Notes: generated by a model from the letters alone, not told the origin. DNA of 64,000 bases from Bradysia coprophila (GCF_014529535.1 NW_023504022.1:9921028-9985027), one strand, 5' to 3'; shown: positions 31,700 to 45,329, counted from the stretch's first letter. Program-made: numbers and translations.

Positions 31700-33400
31700 A
31701 AATGGAGTCACTGGTTCCCGGCAGTTTTAGTCCGGAAAAATAAAAAAAGTTGAAATAATCATGTGTGTGGCTTGTAAATATGGTACTAGTACATCCATAA
31801 GTATAGTGCTTAAAAACTGGATTAAACTTCAAGTGATTTTCAGTGATCTGTTGAAAATTACAAGTTAAATTAAAAGACATATCTTGGAACGCTACAGTAC
31901 GACATTCCATATCCACGGCTCGAAAACGTCCCTCGCGGGATACAAAATTACAAATTTTCTTACAGAAATCCGAAATCCGTGAGCAAATCGGTCATTGCGG
32001 TAATTTACATATCAGGTATGGCCGATTCTTCAGAATCGGTCATTTATTTTGAATTTTATGTCAAAATAATATGAAAATGGGTCCGTTTGAATCCGTTATG
32101 TCCTCCGCGGTGACATTAGACTAAACCAGGTAGTTTATATTCATTACAGCACGGGCCTTCCGTAGGACTCGAGGTGTGGAGAAAAATTCGATTCTTTGCA
32201 AATTAAGACACATCAAATTTTCACCTAAATTATGGAACGTCTCAATTGAACTATTTACGCTCTGAAACACTTTTTTGTCATTTTAAATGATTACTTTGTG
32301 GCACAAATTTCAAACCCGCTTGATAGAATTAATAACTCTATACAACACGATCGTAGACTTGTTTAAATTAAACTCATATCAACAACTTATCAGTCTTGGT
32401 AGTGAAGATTTTATAGGTTCAATGAATGTGTAGCATTTTGTAATCAAATTACAGTTCGTAATATACCTCCAAGTTGCAGCATTAGATGGATTGCGCAAAT
32501 GTTCAGCATTGAAACATTTCGCCTTTTCATTCAAGAATGGAAGTTTTTCCCTGTAGATTGAGTTTCGTTACCACTTGTTCTGCTGGATAAACTTTTTGAT
32601 GTTTTATGAAATTCTGGAAAAATCTCGAAATTCTCAAGAAAATTTATGAAAACAGGCCCTGACTGATTTGTTACTTTTCTTAGCCGAATCTCCATTGAAA
32701 AATATCATCTCCGTTAAGTATTTTCTTATTATATTCTCTTGCACAAACATTGATGGATGTAGTCCATTGCCAACGTGTAAGATTACAAAACTTCAGATGT
32801 TAATTATGTTACATTGCAATCGTTTACACTTTCGATCTACTAACTATAATGCACAACAATTGCAGAATCTCCCTATTAAAAACTCGTTTTTTTTAAGTTC
32901 AATGCAAACCATCTTCATCAACCGTATTATACCTCATCAAGATCAAGATTTTCCTACCAGAGGAAAACAGTTATAAAGTCTACTTTTGATTACTTTATGC
33001 GAGTATAATCGTGTGTTTAATGTTCATTGAGTACAATTACACAGTCTAGTTGTAAATCTGCTCGATCATGATGATGCTTAGGATGCAACATTATTCATGA
33101 TTTGTCGTAATTTATATTCAGAGATCCAAAATAAAGGGAATGTTCTTCATTACATGCAATGGTAGTAGATGCAATAGTGTCCTGGGCCTCCGTAAAAATG
33201 ATTAAATAACACAAATTTAGCGCTGAGTACACAAATTGTTTGGATGTAATGAGAAATCAATTTGCGTTGCTTTTTCTTTTTATTTTACGGTAAAGTTTAC
33301 ATGAATTAAATGCTTGTGTTCAGTGATTCTAGATTTTATTGTTTTTCTGATTTTCAATGCATTATTTATACATCACGTGGAGTGTTTCTCGTGATATACG
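31700..33400. other. Non-coding stretch
   Basis: Apart from low-complexity A/T runs, nothing supports a gene. The 102-residue plus frame at 32668 has no domain, signal or codon pattern that convinces me. Confidence 0.35.
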
Positions 33401-33414
33401 TTGGAATTTATGCT

Positions 33415-33745
33415 GAACACAGCTCGGAACAGATCAGCTTAACTGAATCTAGGACTCGGAATTTTTTTCGTGATTTCTATAGAATTTTACAAATTTTTAA
33501 GAATTCAGGAATTTTAAGAATTTAAGAATTTTAATTCAATCAATTTTTACCCGGCCTGATTTTACTTGAAACCTAATTATAGTGATCAGGACTGACTTAA
33601 CCTGAAACCGGACAAGTTGACTCGAAAATTTGTTTGAAAAGTTCGAGTTACCTCAAACTTGACCTTTGATGTTTCACGAAACAAGGTACAGGTCAGGTAA
33701 GTTATGTTTTCTAAAATTACCTGACCTGAACTTTCAGGTACTCCT
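33415..33745. repeat. Cryptically simple repeat (degenerate ACCTGAA / CAGGTCA words)
   Basis: Begins GCTCGGAACAGATCAG, the same phrase that opens the 50650-51118 repeat, and continues with many imperfect ACCTGA-type words on both strands. The shared entry phrase with different word content suggests one element family whose interior evolves by slippage. Confidence 0.5.
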
Positions 33746-33749
33746 GATT

Positions 33750-35760
33750 TTTGTCCGCGGTGCTAGCTTTAGTATTAAATGATAAAAGATGAGAAATATT
33801 TTTTTTTAAATTTTGCCTGTTAAATTGCATCAACTCCGCCACTACAACGTTCAGTGTCAAAACGAACTTTGTTTGCTGGAGATAGTAAAGGCAAAACGTA
33901 TGGAAAACATGCTGACAAGGCAGGAGGAAATTTAGTTCTTGGACTAATTTTGAGTTGAATGGTGTCGATGCAAGGACCTTAACATTCAAATGGATTCAAA
34001 TAAATTGGAAGTTCCTGTATAAAAGGAAATCAAAACATAACATTAGAATGTACCACAGTCCAGGCATCCTTATTGTTCGGATCGAAACGTTCAATGAAAT
34101 CCTTTCCTATCACATAAATGTATCTATCGTGCACTATCGTGCTGTTAGGTAAAAACGCTCAACCGTCGAAATAGACGATGGTGATGTACCGAATGCACCT
34201 TTTAACATATCCCACATCGATGGATAGTTATATGGTGCCTACTTCGCCTCCTCCAACAACATACAAAGTGTCATCATGCCACTGCGCTATAATGTCCAAT
34301 AAATTTGCAATACTTTTTGAAATAGTAAACATGAATTACATAGACAACGCTATCGTGGATGACTGCCTTGGGTGACCTATTCTTTCTCTTTCATTCCATA
34401 TTGTATGGGGTCGCTCTTTACAGGAAATTATGTCAACTGTTGTGACCTGCAATCTATCTTGTGATATATGTTATATGTTATATTCAATATGACAACGATA
34501 CCGCACCCCCTTTATTGTTGAATTCAATTTTTTGTACCATGGTAACTCGGAGTTCGGACCCACCGCGGCAGACTTACAAATTTAAAAAGGCATTCTCCCA
34601 AATTCCTCCAAATCCTGACTCTATAACTGGTTTAAAATTCTGAATGAATTTATATGGTTTTGATCTCTCTTGTTATACTTACTTCTCACTTCTAACAATT
34701 TTTAAGTCGACACCTGGTTCAAATTCAAATTCAAACACTGAAAGCCGTACAAAACGACAGCATTTACTTTCACATACGGAAACAAATCGAAAAAATGTTC
34801 AGTAAAAGATTAGATAAGAAGATTATCTTCAACATAACATCATATCCATTTTCTGAGGAATTCGTTACACTTTGCAAAAATGTGTACTTTGCGTGTGCGT
34901 GTGGCTGGTAATAAGGTTTTGATTTAACAGTAGGTTACATGGGATGCTGCGAAAGTAATTCCTTCTATTTGATAACAATTTTGTGTGTGATAAAAGCAAA
35001 CTCACGAGACTGTATTTCCGAGCCGAAGGCGAGGTACACTACTAATATCACAAAATTGTTGCCGAGGCAACAAAGTACGTAGCAGCATCCAATATATTCT
35101 GGTTTAATACCTGCCTATTACCTATGAACAGGACATGGGAAAATGAAGAAAAAATTGAAACGGAAATAGTCCGAATGCAATGGATCACTTTCGCAGGGGC
35201 AAATCGCAATATATTGGTCAAATTTCGCATGTGGCAGGTAGTAAAGTAAGTTTTGACTAACGCAAGACACACAGTTCAAAAAAGAAACAACTTCCGTTTT
35301 ACAACGGTTTCTTCACCTGTGCCCTCTGCCCAGATCAATAAATTATCGTTCACAATCATTTTTACTACATAATGATTGGATGTAGCAATGCACTGATAGA
35401 TGTGTGTGAAGGTACCTTTTAATTGACATTATGTAAAGAGTTACAATTCTTCGAAAAATTGTGACGAAATATTTGACCATTACATCCAACGGTGCCATGT
35501 CAAGGTGGTAAAGTAAATCTAGTCTACGCTACAGTTTTAAAATGTGACACTAACGTGTTAGATATGACAAAATCCTCGACTAAATTACATTGCAATTAAA
35601 AATGGTAAAGACATTTCCTCTCATAAGTGTTAATTGAATGACGTTCTAACACTCCGCTGCGGCTTCATAATATTTCTTTCTTTTTTTATGAGTAATAACA
35701 AACCGAATTTCTCATTTATTATCATGTCACACTATTTAGATCGGCATGACTCACTGTATA
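33750..35760. other. Non-coding stretch
   Basis: No supported gene. A GAGCCGAAGGCGAGGT phrase at 35021 matches the centre of the foldback family at 50.1 and 62.9 kb, so a fragment of that family is present near 35010-35060. Confidence 0.4.
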
Positions 35761-36577
35761 GGAGGTATTCTTTTGAAAAGCAACACACCGAAATCGGACG
35801 TATTTTTCAGCGGATTTTTTTTTAGAAATGATAATAGATGGACATATGGCGGCAGCGACGCCATCTATTATCGTTTCTTTAGACTTTTTTTTTATATACT
35901 GTGAAGGTTATAAGACCCTGAAAGACCAAAGCACTTTAAGGAAAATCATCGATGCTTCTGTGGTTAGTGAGTTTAACAGAAATAGCCAAATTTCTTCAAA
36001 CCCAATAAGAGCTTATTTGCCCCGATAGTACGAGCAATTACTTTTCTAATGACACCCTACACGACCCTTTACAGATATATTTGAGAAATTTCAATGAGGA
36101 AAGTGAATCTTTTCGATCACTTCCCCCCAGTCACATAATAGGAGAATGATGTTTAGAAACTAAGAAGAAATGTAATATATATTACATTTCTTCTTAGTTT
36201 CTAAGGGTTCTCCATATTTTAGTACATTCTGTCATAAAATTACTGCTGTCACTGCGCTTATTTTCATGTGAACCAACTTCACTACTGTGGCATTTCATAG
36301 GAATGAATCAATGTGGAGTTGTTTCACACAAAAATAGTCCAGTAAGAATGAAGTACTATAAAAAATGTGGCGCCTCTACAGGCCAACCAACTAGGCGAAT
36401 ACAAGCGATGAGGAATTTTTGAAAGTGGTTTTGGTTTCTAGGCACCAATATCCCAATGAATATAAACCATCAATGTACATTGATTGCAATTGATTGGAAA
36501 GATCCAGGCACATGTTAAAGAAGTCCACTGGAAAATGTGTCCGATTTTGTTAGGTTGTTTTTCAAAAGAATCCCTCC
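35761..36577. mobile_element. 817-bp foldback element, family B, with perfect central palindrome
   Basis: Ends: GGAGGTATTCTTTTGAAAA... at 35761 and the complementary ...TTTTCAAAAGAATCCCTCC at 36577. CCGAAATCGGACG / GTCCGATTTTGT lies a few bases further in. The 52-bp perfect palindrome at 36153-36204 sits almost exactly at the midpoint, as expected of a foldback element. A related element is at 50302-51183. Confidence 0.7.
36153..36204. repeat. Perfect 52-bp palindrome
   Basis: TTAGAAACTAAGAAGAAATG... reads the same on both strands for 26+26 bp with no spacer. It can extrude as a cruciform. Confidence 0.95.
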
Positions 36578-36579
36578 AA

Positions 36580-38200
36580 ATGATGTTTCACGATATAACA
36601 TGATTATGGGAGCATTTGAAATCAAAGTAGTGAATGTTCGATAAGTGTCTCAAAAATATGGGGCTGACATTTTAAAGTAATGAAATAAGAAAAGAGAACG
36701 TCGGAAAAATTTCATCGTACGGATCAAATCAAAAACATATCAGTGTGACTGCCACAAGACATTTAAATCAAGCGGCAAATTTTATCGTTAACAGTTTTTA
36801 CTTTCGGTTGTCGCGTTCAGCTAATAACAAATAAAAGTAAAAAAAAATTTACTTTCGATCAATAGTGCTAAAAAATCATTTCATTCGCGAAAGTAAGTGT
36901 TTTTTACTAATTCGGTCAATTAGCACTGTCCAAAGATTAAAAATATTTTTTTTGGGTAAATTTTCCTTGATTTCTTTTTGATTATTTCGAAAGTAAGTTA
37001 TCAATCACGAAAACTGTAAATCTATTTAATCTGAGCCAAGTTTTTTGTTGGTGTTGTTGCTTTAAACAACCCGTCCATTTTTTTTTATCAAATTTAGATA
37101 TCTTATCGCATATCACACCTCTGACATAATACTTACATTTTTGGGAACGAATCACTGAATTCATTTTCGACTTTGAACAGAAAATGATTTCAATTTTCAA
37201 CCAAAAGCTCGTGTCTAGACCCATGTGCACACAATGTAACGACAGTGTGTTATAAATCAGTGGAAAAGAAACATTTAAATTAAAAACTATCTGGGACATT
37301 CTTTATAACAACAAACGGTCGCATCAGTTAAGCGATAAAGTTCATATATGAAGTCGGAAACGGTAAATAAAGTGAAACGATTGCGAAATTGTGATGTCAT
37401 TTTCTAACAGTAACAGACACTTTACCCAATATCGACCTGTTTATGATTAAGTTTTCATTATATATACCACTTAGCCATAAGACATTATAGAGATGGTGTC
37501 TCTTGTGTGAACTTTATTGGTCAGAGACGAAGTCGAGGGCAATAATCACCCTACATCTTTTGTAGAATACGACTCTTTTTTTGCTTAACACGTGAGGTAC
37601 CTAGAGTGAAGTTAAATTAAACTTTATCACGCGTTGTGAGTAGAATTTTATCCATTTAAAATCTCTTCAAAATGTTAACATTTTTGACTAAATCTTTGTG
37701 CTAATCCAAATCAATTCTTTCTCTTTCAGAATCGCTTGGATAAATATGAATGCAAACGTTAAACCAAATTTGTTTACGAATAATTTAAGTGGAAAATACA
37801 CATAAAACTCCCGGACAGTTTGTTACATAAAAAACCTATACGCATACGGTTCGGTCTTTCTTCCTTAATAAAAAAAAAATTATTTAAATTCTTCCTCTCG
37901 TTAAACAAAAAGATTATATTTTAAGAGTGCTGACGCACACAACATACAAAATATTAACAATTGCTTCCTGTGCATAATACATACGAAAAAAAAGAAGAAA
38001 ATCACAAAAACATAGGCTTCCTGAGCTTGCGATTTAGTTCAATAATAATAATAAGCAGAAATTTGCTAAATAGAAGCAAAAGTTCCAATAAAATCGTTCT
38101 ACATTATAGTGTTGCATTAATGAGTGAAACTTGTTGATAAATTTGATAAAAACAAAAATCAATTTTCGTTTTTTAATTTTAACATTGTTTGTGCATAAAT
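36580..38200. other. Upstream region of the reductase gene
   Basis: Contains no recognised gene. A good acceptor (TTTCTCTTTCAG at ~37728) followed by AT-rich sequence could mark a 5' UTR exon of the reductase, but this is a guess. The 105-residue minus frame at 36982-37299 shows no family. Confidence 0.3.
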
Positions 38201-41200
38201 ATGGCGACAAGTATCAACGAAGAAACAGCAGACATCACGGATCGTTTGACTGCCGAGTATGTGGCGATACCTCAGTTTTATAGTGGTAGAAGTATTTTCA
38301 TCACCGGCGGAACAGGATTCATGGGAAAGGTAAAGTTTATTCCTTTTTTCCTCTTGTTGAATCTATAAGTTTTTTAATCCCAATTTCGTGTCAAATTGGT
38401 TGACAATATTATCAGGCCACAAATTCCCATCTGAGTCACTGATTTTGTAGTAAAATGTTAAATTTATTAAAAATATTTATTGGTGCCAGTTCTCGATCGC
38501 TTCAAAATAAGATATCGTAGCACAGAATTGACAGGGCCTATTATTGGAAAATTTACTTGAATTTACCGAATTTAAATCTGAAACAAATCACCACCATGAA
38601 CTTTGGAGACACCACAAAGTGACTAGTCGAACTTTCTGTAAATACTTTTTTTGTTCCATCTGATCTTGGTCCTAACTAGAAAAAATTATTTGAAATAAGG
38701 AACAGTCAAAAGGTCTTTACATGCCGGTGGCATATATGGTAGGGTGGGTCGTATTTTCATTTTGTTTTTATTTTAAAAGGCCTGGCCCCAGGCTGTACTT
38801 AAAAGTGACCAAGGAATCCTAAACAGCAAAAAAAAAATTCAAAAATTAATTTTTCCCATGCCTCTACGCTGATTTTAATTTTTGGGGTAGTAGCATGAAA
38901 TTGCACACATTGTTGACTGATATCTGGGACATTTGGGAACAGAAGACATTGCTGCTACCCACCCTGTGTATAGATACAGAAAACTCGAATGATTTTTTTT
39001 ATAGATAGATCGAAGTTTCAGGAATCTTTTCAAAAAAAATGAAAGCATAGACCCAGGTCAAAGATCATTTTTTCCTACTCCTTCTACTGTTACTGGAATT
39101 TTCCAGTTTTCAGCAGAAAGTCGTTACGGCGTCTTCCATCAAAAGATAGTAAATCCTCATTGTAGAGTTCGTCTTACTCGAAGGTGCGATGCCCAGCACC
39201 AGTGTAAAGAGGGCAATTCCTGAAGATATGAGCATCGATCTCAGTTAAACCACAAGAACGAATAGGGTCAAAAGGTTTGTTCCAAGTAACTGTAAACACG
39301 AACTTTCACTGGTTGAACGAACTCGATTTCATCCATAGAGATCGGCTTTCATATATATATTGATGAGGTTATGTCTCTACGTATGAAATTTGACAATTCG
39401 TATGGCATTGGAACGAATCTATAGACCGTGATCGGTTAGTTTGCTGTAGATTGTTAATGCCTCCACTACTCACCTCATTTTTGATCTTCGCTCCAGGATC
39501 GCAACACAGATCGAAAGAGCTTGTATGCTAGTCTCCGTAGGTTTCCCATAGCTCTTGGTGTCCATTGTGCAGGCACATCGTTACTATATATTCTTCCTAG
39601 CTAACGTCGAGAGGCATAGGTAATACTAACGACCAGAAGCTCATTTAAATATTAACCTTTAACCACTTATGGATAACTTTAGGCCCTAATCAGTCTATAC
39701 ATCTCTATGAGGTGACAAATTGATACTGACACACAATAACTTTCAACAACCAACCTGACTTTAATTCGGCATGAACATGATACTGTACTACACTAATCGA
39801 CGACCTTCGTAGTGACTCTATTCTTATATTTGGAGCTTTTAGAAAAACCGTTGTGAGGCATGTCTTTCAGTCATCATCATCATAGACACGAACATTATAA
39901 TGTTAATTGGTCAAAAAATGATTTCAAAAAGGACATGCAGGTCACGCAGTGTCCGCTACGGCATGATGTGGTATATAGTTGTCTTTTGACGAATATCAAT
40001 TTTGAAAATGTATTTTGAAGAAGAGCATCGACGTTAAATTCTACCAATGGTACCAATTTAAAACACTCCAATTTCAACTGCATAATACAGTTGAGGTCAA
40101 CCAAATTTATACCCAAATTCATTTCAGCTGTTTTATCAGCTGCACCATTCATACCACTACTACCATGCACATTATTGTGATTATTCACCCGTATTAGAAC
40201 GTATAAGCGAGCAGAGTGTTTGTATGAGACTGGAGACTCATACTATGATTGGACCAGCTGGTAAAACAGATGAAAGAAAATGCGATATAAAATTGGTGAA
40301 CTTTACCTGTATTTCATTTTCGTACATGTGAAACGGCTTGAAGAAAATCCATTGCAAGACTTGAGCAAAAACGAATGTCTTTCCATTTTTCTATACAAAA
40401 TCTGATTCATTCTTACGCACATTCTTATTTGGTTGGTTGGTTGGGCTTACCAAACAAAATTGGTTACTTCTTATCGCATATTCGATTGGAATTATTTTCC
40501 ACTCGGATCGGATATATTTATAGACGAATGTGGATATCAATTTTTTGTTTTATTATTATTGTTGCAGGTGTTGGTAGAAAAACTTCTAAGATCATGTCCA
40601 GATATAAAGAATATTTACCTGTTGATAAGGCCGAAGAAAGGTCAAGAAGTGGCGGCAAGATTGAATGATTTATTGAATTCACCAGTAAGTCGGAATGTAC
40701 ACATTACCAGCCCTATCTCTATCTTAATTTTGTATTCCCTTACCGTAGCTCTTCGACACAATAAGAAGAGAAAAACCGAAAGAATTGAGCAAGGTAATAC
40801 CGATATTTGGTGATATTACATCCGAAGAGCTTGGAATTTCGGCTGGCGATCAGGTAGATTGGCAAATTTTCGTCGCCGTTGTTGACTTCAATCATGTTTG
40901 TAAAAAATTTTATGTTTCAGGCTCTGTTATGTAAAAATGTTTCCATTGTGTTCCACTCGGCTGCAACCGTAAAGTTTGACGAGAAGTTAAAACTTTCGGT
41001 GACCATAAACATGCTAGGAACAAAACGACTTGTTGAACTCTGTCACCGAATGATGTATTTGGATGTAAGTCCATCGTTGTCCGACAATATTGATGCAAAT
41101 AATTAATTAATTTTTTCTGACTATTTCTTAGGCGTTAATCCACGTATCGACAGCTTATTGTAATTGTGATCGTACCGAAATTTCGGAAGTAATTTATACC

Positions 41201-42692
41201 ACACCCTACAATCCTGATGACATTTTCTCACTTGTTGACTGGCTACCAGAAGATATGTTAGATAAGGTTAGTCGAATATTGCCTGCTTTGATTTAGAACG
41301 AATAAAATGTGAAAATTGTTTAATTTTCAGTTAACTCCATCCTTAATCGGTAAACGGCCAAACACTTACACATTCACAAAAGCTCTGACCGAGCAAATGT
41401 TACTCAAAGAAGCTGGAAATCTACCAGTAGCTATAGTTCGTCCATCAATTGGTAAGATCTGAACATTCAAGAGAGAACAATCGCCTGACTAACGGAAGCT
41501 CTCTTTTCAGTTGTTGCCTGCTTCGAAGAACCAACACCTGGTTGGTTGGATAATTGGAACGGTCCCACAGGCATTGTGTCGGCTGTCGGAAATGGCATAT
41601 TTCGAACAATCATTTGTGAACAGGATTACGTTGTGGACGTTGTGCCCGTAGATATTGTCATAAATTTAGTAATTGCAGCTGCATGGCGGACGGCAACGTC
41701 AAAGCCATGCGAAATGAAAGTCTACAATTGTGTGACCAGCAGACAGAATCCAGTCACATGGGGTGAATTTGTCGGTTTATCCATCAAGCATATGATACGC
41801 CATCCATTGGAGAGTGTTTTCTGGTATCCGACTGGTGTGCTCAGAATGAATAGACCGGCCAATACAATTCAAGGATTTTTGGTTCATTACATTCCCGCTT
41901 ATTTTATCGATTTGTTCACATGGTTCATGGGAAAGAGACCTATGTAAGTGATGCTGGTGCGTGGGAAGCTTTTGGCAAAAAAATTTTAATTTTGGATTTT
42001 GGTCTCCTTTTGGTTTTTTAGAATGATTAAAATCCAAAACAAACTAGCTAAAGCTGTGGAATGCTTAGAATATTTTACGACCCATCAGTGGCGTTGGCAA
42101 GACGATAATGTTCGCAATCTATTAACGTACATGAGTCCGAAGGACCGTGAAAGTTTCAAATTCGATGTTAGGGAAATTCATTGGGATAGCTATTTGGAAA
42201 AGTATGTTCTTGGCTTTAGAGAGTTTCTGTTCAAACAAAGTCCGAAATCTTTACCGAGTAGTCGGAAGAAAATGACAAGGTAAATTTTGATGATACCGCG
42301 TTGTGCACACGTACTGTCATTTTCGTATTTAAACTGGTCTTGATGTTAGTCTCCATTTCAACGATTTCTCTAATTTTTCGCTCGGAATAACAGACGAAAT
42401 GAGAGAAACCAGTGAAATGAAGAATAAGAGCAAGAACAGCTTAGATAAAAAAGTGGCAGTATTTACGTGTGCACAACAGTAAAAATAAGAAAAATCCCAA
42501 CCGATCAATAAATCGAATTTTCCGTTTTGTTTTCCGATCCGCAGGTTATATTACATTCATCAACTATCCAAAGTTCTTCTAGTTATATTCACCTGGCGTT
42601 TCTTAATGGCACGGTCACGGAAAATAAGAGACACATGGGCGAAATTCCTGCAATTGATATTTAGTTCAGCCCGTCTTCTACCATTTGTATAA
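38201..42692 (+). CDS. Fatty acyl-CoA reductase (nine coding exons)
   Basis: Exons are 38201-38329, 40568-40684, 40749-40853, 40921-41064, 41132-41266, 41331-41451, 41511-41943, 42022-42279 and 42545-42692, giving 529 residues, the normal length. The N-terminal Rossmann domain has TGGTGFMG (residues ~35-42, NAD(P)H binding). The active-site YxxxK lies in [29 protein letters not shown] and VRPSI are family blocks. The C-terminal third is the 'sterile' domain ([30 protein letters not shown]), followed by a hydrophobic tail likely to anchor it in ER or peroxisome membranes. It reduces long-chain acyl-CoA to fatty alcohol for wax, cuticle hydrocarbon or pheromone synthesis. Insects have many paralogues, so no symbol is given. 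Intron 1 is 2.2 kb and non-coding. Confidence 0.95.
38330..40567 (+). other. Long first intron of the reductase gene
   Basis: 2.24 kb between GTAAAG and TTGCAG. It holds only short frames in both directions (for example 39895-40188 minus), none with a recognisable domain. The other introns of this gene are 57-265 nt, so an old insertion probably enlarged it. Confidence 0.5.
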
Positions 42693-43470
42693 TGTTTGTC
42701 TGGCTCTGGCATTATAACAGCATAATCTTATGGTTTAAATTTTTGTAGACTGGTCCTTAAGTCAAGCGTTTTTTTCGTAGACTTTTTTCTTTTTCTTTTT
42801 TGTCCTTTGTTTGGTTAAATGAATTATTAAAATACTTTGATGGTAGGAATGTGTATTAATTAATTAAAAAACCAAGAAATTAGTGAAGGATTAAATTAAT
42901 AGTTTGAAATTTGTATAATGGCTTTGTTCCAAAGTTGCTACATGAAATTTTTTTTTATTTTAAAAATGTCTCTGAACGAACGGACACTAAAAATGTATTT
43001 AATCAGAAAGCTTACACAGTTTTAATTCAAATCAGAACATTGAAAAACTTTTAACAGAGTTAAATTGTGCAACCAAGAAAATGTTCAGTTTCTGTTGTTC
43101 GAAACGTTTACATGAATTTATTTTTATTTATCAAAAGAAAATTATTTATGATTTTACATCACACAAAATAAAGAATTTTTTTCTATTTTAATTTCGTTGA
43201 TCTCATTTTTAAAATGTTTTTGATTTGTTTTTTCAAGGATTACAAAACTGAAACCGCAATCGGCTTACTTTCATATTTCAAAATAGACGTGCGACTTACT
43301 TAGCCTAGCGAAGTTGGAGCGATTTTTTAGTTCAACCATTTTTATGTGGCTAGACTGGACTCGTACCCAATTCAAAGCCATTTTCAATATTTTTTCCGGT
43401 ACCTGTGTCGCCAGTGAGAGGTGACCGAAAACCAAGGTCTATGACCAAAACCTATTATTTGTAAAATTTA
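42693..43470. other. 3' region of the reductase gene
   Basis: Probable 3' UTR followed by AT-rich intergenic DNA. No other gene is seen. Confidence 0.4.
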
Positions 43471-43627
43471 GTGAAATTTAACGAAATTAGCGAAATTTAA
43501 CGTATTTGGCGAAATTTAACGAAATTGGCGAAATTTAACGAAATTGGCGAAATTTAACGAAATTGGCGAAACTTAACGAAATTGGCAAAATTTAACGAAA
43601 CTTGTAAAATTTAACGAAACTTGTAAA
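43471..43627 (+). repeat. Minisatellite, 19-bp unit GAAATTTAACGAAATTGGC
   Basis: About eight units; the central ones are identical and the outer ones diverged (ACTTGTAAAATTTAACGAA at the right end). Confidence 0.92.
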
Positions 43628-43665
43628 ATCCCAAATTTCGCAAATACCTCACTGGCCTACATCGA

Positions 43666-44103
43666 TTATGTGGGTTGTCGATGCCATCTACACATCTTTC
43701 GTGAGCAACTATCATATTTGAAATAATAGCGATTTTAGTCTAAAATGGGTGAAGTTAGCAGGTTTAGATCTGCTTAAACAAATTTCCATGTGGAGAACGT
43801 CTGCTCATACAGTATTCTGTCTTAGCTTTCTAATGATACCCCACACGCATGAGGGGTAAGAATTCTCGTCTCTCGTCAGAGGAAGGAGTTATAAAAAACA
43901 GGAATTATTATTTCCCATGCACGTTTGCACGTGGGGTATTACTAGAAAGCTGAAATAGAGTACTGTGTGTGGGACGTTTTTTTTTACATCGAAAAATGAT
44001 TTAGTTGAGCTACAGCACCCCAAAATTCACCTATTTGAGTCTGAAATCATCACTTTTTCAAGGTCGTGCTGCTCACTGTAGATGGCCTCGACAATCCACA
44101 TAA
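43666..44103. mobile_element. Foldback element of ~440 bp
   Basis: Ends: TTATGTGGGTTGTCGATGCC at 43666 and its near complement GGCCTCGACAATCCACATAA at 44103. Complementarity continues inward, including the pair CTTTCTAATGATACCCCACA / TGGGGTATTACTAGAAAG around the centre (~43830 and ~43935). No coding capacity. Confidence 0.7.
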
Positions 44104-44461
44104 CCCTAGTCTGCCCTTTAACTACATGATCTCAGCTTTCCAGTGATAACATGGACTATCTCACCTCTCACTGTTAACACATGACTTTAAAAGTTTAAAA
44201 AAATGGTTTTGGATGCTAGGGTTCAATTCCTGCCTGGGACATAAAAATGGTTCCACTAAAAAGTTGGTCCGATTTCGGTAGATTTCTTGTCAAAAGAATC
44301 CTTTTATGTACAAGAAACACTGAACTTAGTAGTTATGTGCCATTAGAGGTAGCGATACTTTATTTTCTTTCAATTTACACCTGTAACATACCGAATTGAC
44401 ATTTTATTTATCATTGACAATTTTACGTCGACATGCATACTATTGTGGCACGCATGTAGTC

Positions 44462-44550
44462 GCACACCTATTGTTCTTTCAGTCATAAAAAAGTTTATCA
44501 ATGCAAAAACAAGTAACTGACCACTGATACATGTCCCGAGACTGGTGTGC
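44462..44550. mobile_element. Small inverted-repeat MITE, second copy of the 29.7-kb unit
   Basis: Runs from GCACACCTATTGTTCTTTC to CTGGTGTGC and shares ACACCTATTGTTCTTTC with 29732-29822 in opposite orientation. Confidence 0.55.
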
Positions 44551-45197
44551 CCGTCTCTTATTTCAAATTGCTCATATTTATCGCAGTACCTTTATGGTAT
44601 AAGGAAAATCATAGAAAACGGATCTCATTTCCCCCAGGAGAAAGTTAAAAATTCAATCTCAAATTGCAAAGCTTCTTATGTACCGATTTCTGTCGCATTA
44701 TAATATCAACTACTTTTTAGTAAGCAAATCCATTTAGAAAAATGCGTTTAATAGCTACAATATTGCCATTCAGTATCGGCAAGCGTATCTTCAATATAAA
44801 AGATGAAATCTGTTTCTTCCTGTGAGAAAGTATTGTGTCGACATCGATACAAAATCTTTTACTTCATTTGTTTAAACAATCATTTTGCTATAATAAAAAG
44901 ATAGTCGTTGAAGCTCTTAGCTTATTTTTGTCGTCGGTATCGATAACAGATAGTTAGCGGTTTCTAAAAGTTTTAAACGATGATATGGATTCCCGTAGTT
45001 ACTTTTTCAAATTAATTTTATTTGATTGAATGGAGATGTAAACGTATAACGTCGCTGATTAGCTGAACGTATTGCTGTCAACTTTCTGCCATCATTCATC
45101 GAGTAAACTTTAAAAAAGTTATGCAACCGTCGTCTCCGCTAATAATTTTTAATCAGTTCATTTATAGGATTTTCATACGAATATACTTACCGTTAGG

Positions 45198-45327
45198 TAG
45201 CGTTCATAAATGACGTCTGCGTTTGGGTTTGGGAGGTATGAAACGGAGGTATTTGTATAAAAAATGACAAACAACCGACGTCTTACAACGCGAGAAAAAT
45301 ACGGACGTGATTTATATACGCTCCCTC
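45198..45327. mobile_element. Short MITE with AGCGT-CATAAAT-ACGTC ends
   Basis: Left end TAGCGTTCATAAATGACGTC and right end GACGTGATTTATATACGCTCC are inverted relatives. The 130-bp element has no coding capacity. Confidence 0.6.
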
Positions 45328-45329
45328 AT

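Noticed and set aside
35831-35873. Short hairpin GATAATAGATGG / CCATCTATTATC considered as a microRNA precursor
   Set aside because: The stem is only ~14 bp and it lies within foldback family B, so no microRNA call is justified.
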